Below, in pieces: positions 63,514 through 64,000 of a stretch of DNA of 64,000 bases. The DNA is taken from positions 1 to 64,000 of the forward strand of contig CAJWBH010000016.1 of NCBI GenBank assembly GCA_913019975.1. The letters run 5' to 3'. Under the pieces are notes generated by a model. The model did no database searches, was not told the DNA's origin, and saw only the letters and a list, made by a program, of their open reading frames with translations. Positions within the stretch are counted from its first letter, which is position 1. Every line of letters begins with the position of its first letter. Source of the stretch: Thalassolituus maritimus (GTDB lineage Bacteria; Pseudomonadota; Gammaproteobacteria; Pseudomonadales; Oceanobacteraceae). The position numbers and the translations under genes were made by a program.

Positions 63514-64000
63514 CTACAGCCCCTGCACAGTCTCCAGTATTTTCGCGTACTGCTCATGCTTATCAGGAAACACCAGCATCGCTTGCAGGGTCTGAATTGT
63601 TGCTGCCATTTTTACCGTATTCATCGCGCTTTTGTGTTCACTCTCTGCGATTGCCTGCAGTGAGCTTATGAAGGCACCCATGACTTCACGCACGGCATGG
63701 TTAAAACGGTCGGCTGAGCCCAAATTACATTCGAGTGCGAATTTCACGGCTTCTTCGATGGTTTTATTCAGGTTTTCTTTGATGTTTTGCTGCGCTTCTT
63801 CTGACTGTGTTTTCAGAGCCTCGATCTGTTGCTCAGCTACGTTTTCTATCTCAGCGCTCTGAGCGCTGTCGCTGAGGGTATTCTTATCCGTGCTCCTCTG
63901 CGCCAGTGGTACTTCTTTAGACGCGTTGCTGGCATTAACCGGCGATGTTGCTTTCTCTTCTGTAGGGTTGGTCTTTTTGAATTGAGCCGCGGTACTTGCC
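63514..64000 (-). CDS. Partial hypothetical protein, cut by the right edge
   Basis: On the minus strand the frame is open from the right edge to the stop at 63514-63516, so at least 161 codons are present and the N-terminus is missing. The visible part begins with a Ser/Asn/Lys/Glu-rich linker (TAAQFKKTNTPEEKATSP) and goes into a Gln/Glu-rich helical or coiled-coil stretch. It ends with ALECNLGSADRFNHAV, SEHKSAMNTVKMAATIQ and AKILETVQGL, which reads as amphipathic helices. It looks like a phasin- or scaffold-like protein, but I do not recognise the family. Confidence 0.6.
   Translation of the reverse strand, partial: ASTAAQFKKTNPTEEKATSPVNASNASKEVPLAQRSTDKNTLSDSAQSAEIENVAEQQIEALKTQSEEAQQNIKENLNKTIEEAVKFALECNLGSADRFNHAVREVMGAFISSLQAIAESEHKSAMNTVKMAATIQTLQAMLVFPDKHEQYAKILETVQGL

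Noticed and set aside
1-64000. tRNA, rRNA, insertion sequences, prophage genes, origin of replication, Anbu protease
   Set aside because: I looked for them by eye and saw none; no tool-based scan was possible.

Overview
The window looks like a chromosomal segment of a marine-type gammaproteobacterium. The order argH-algZ-algR-hemC-hemD-hemX-hemY, and the loose grouping gshA / tex / pckA / hslO / hslR / yrfG / nudE, recall Pseudomonas and Oceanospirillales chromosomes. Several intergenic imperfect palindromes with a CCATCCnTGG-type core also fit this group. I assign no genus. I see no rRNA, tRNA, CRISPR array, insertion sequence or prophage.

Layout. 1-6846: a PKHD-type iron/2-oxoglutarate hydroxylase divergent from a Glu/Gly- and His-rich lipoprotein with a perfect palindrome between them, then an outer-membrane barrel protein, a short acyl/aryl-CoA ligase, cyanase and a membrane GGDEF-EAL protein. 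7160-16480: a tightly packed five-gene amidoligase/transglutaminase cluster. It holds a circularly permuted ATP-grasp, an alpha-E protein, a giant transglutaminase with a glutamine-synthetase-like DUF2126 domain, a second ATP-grasp fused to alpha-E, and a second transglutaminase. This is the most interesting system here. 16566-24256: a small membrane protein, argH, the AlgZ/AlgR pair and the hemCDXY tetrapyrrole genes. 24341-28611: a membrane protein, a flavodoxin under a Fur-like box with a coupled partner gene, and an H-NOX-like haem sensor overlapping a PAS/degenerate-GGDEF/EAL phosphodiesterase.

28667-36917: mscS, a ferredoxin-fused flavin reductase with ubiD, a decayed beta-propeller surface-protein gene, a DUF423 protein, trmB, small conserved genes, a lipoprotein and a hot-dog thioesterase. 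Two palindromic repeat elements lie in this part. 37083-46638: a NarL-type regulator with a hybrid kinase, an ABC-F ATPase, a frameshifted metallo-beta-lactamase-like gene, a ParA-type ATPase, a DUF4124 protein, a WD40 lipoprotein, rsd, dsbB and a soluble/periplasmic FliL homologue. 46682-57497: gshA, a TonB-dependent receptor directly behind tex, pckA, hslO-hslR, yrfG and nudE. 57520-64000: a possible PD-(D/E)XK protein, a MATE transporter, an orphan AT-richer gene, and a six-gene same-strand array (RHH antitoxin, ParE toxin, lrgA, lrgB, small membrane protein, rsuA). It ends with a membrane protein and a gene cut by the right edge.

Most genes are housekeeping in type. The accessory signals are the amidoligase cluster, the c-di-GMP/haem-sensor genes, the toxin-antitoxin/LrgAB array, two broken genes and the repeat family. 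All family calls come from reading motifs in the translations; no database search was run.
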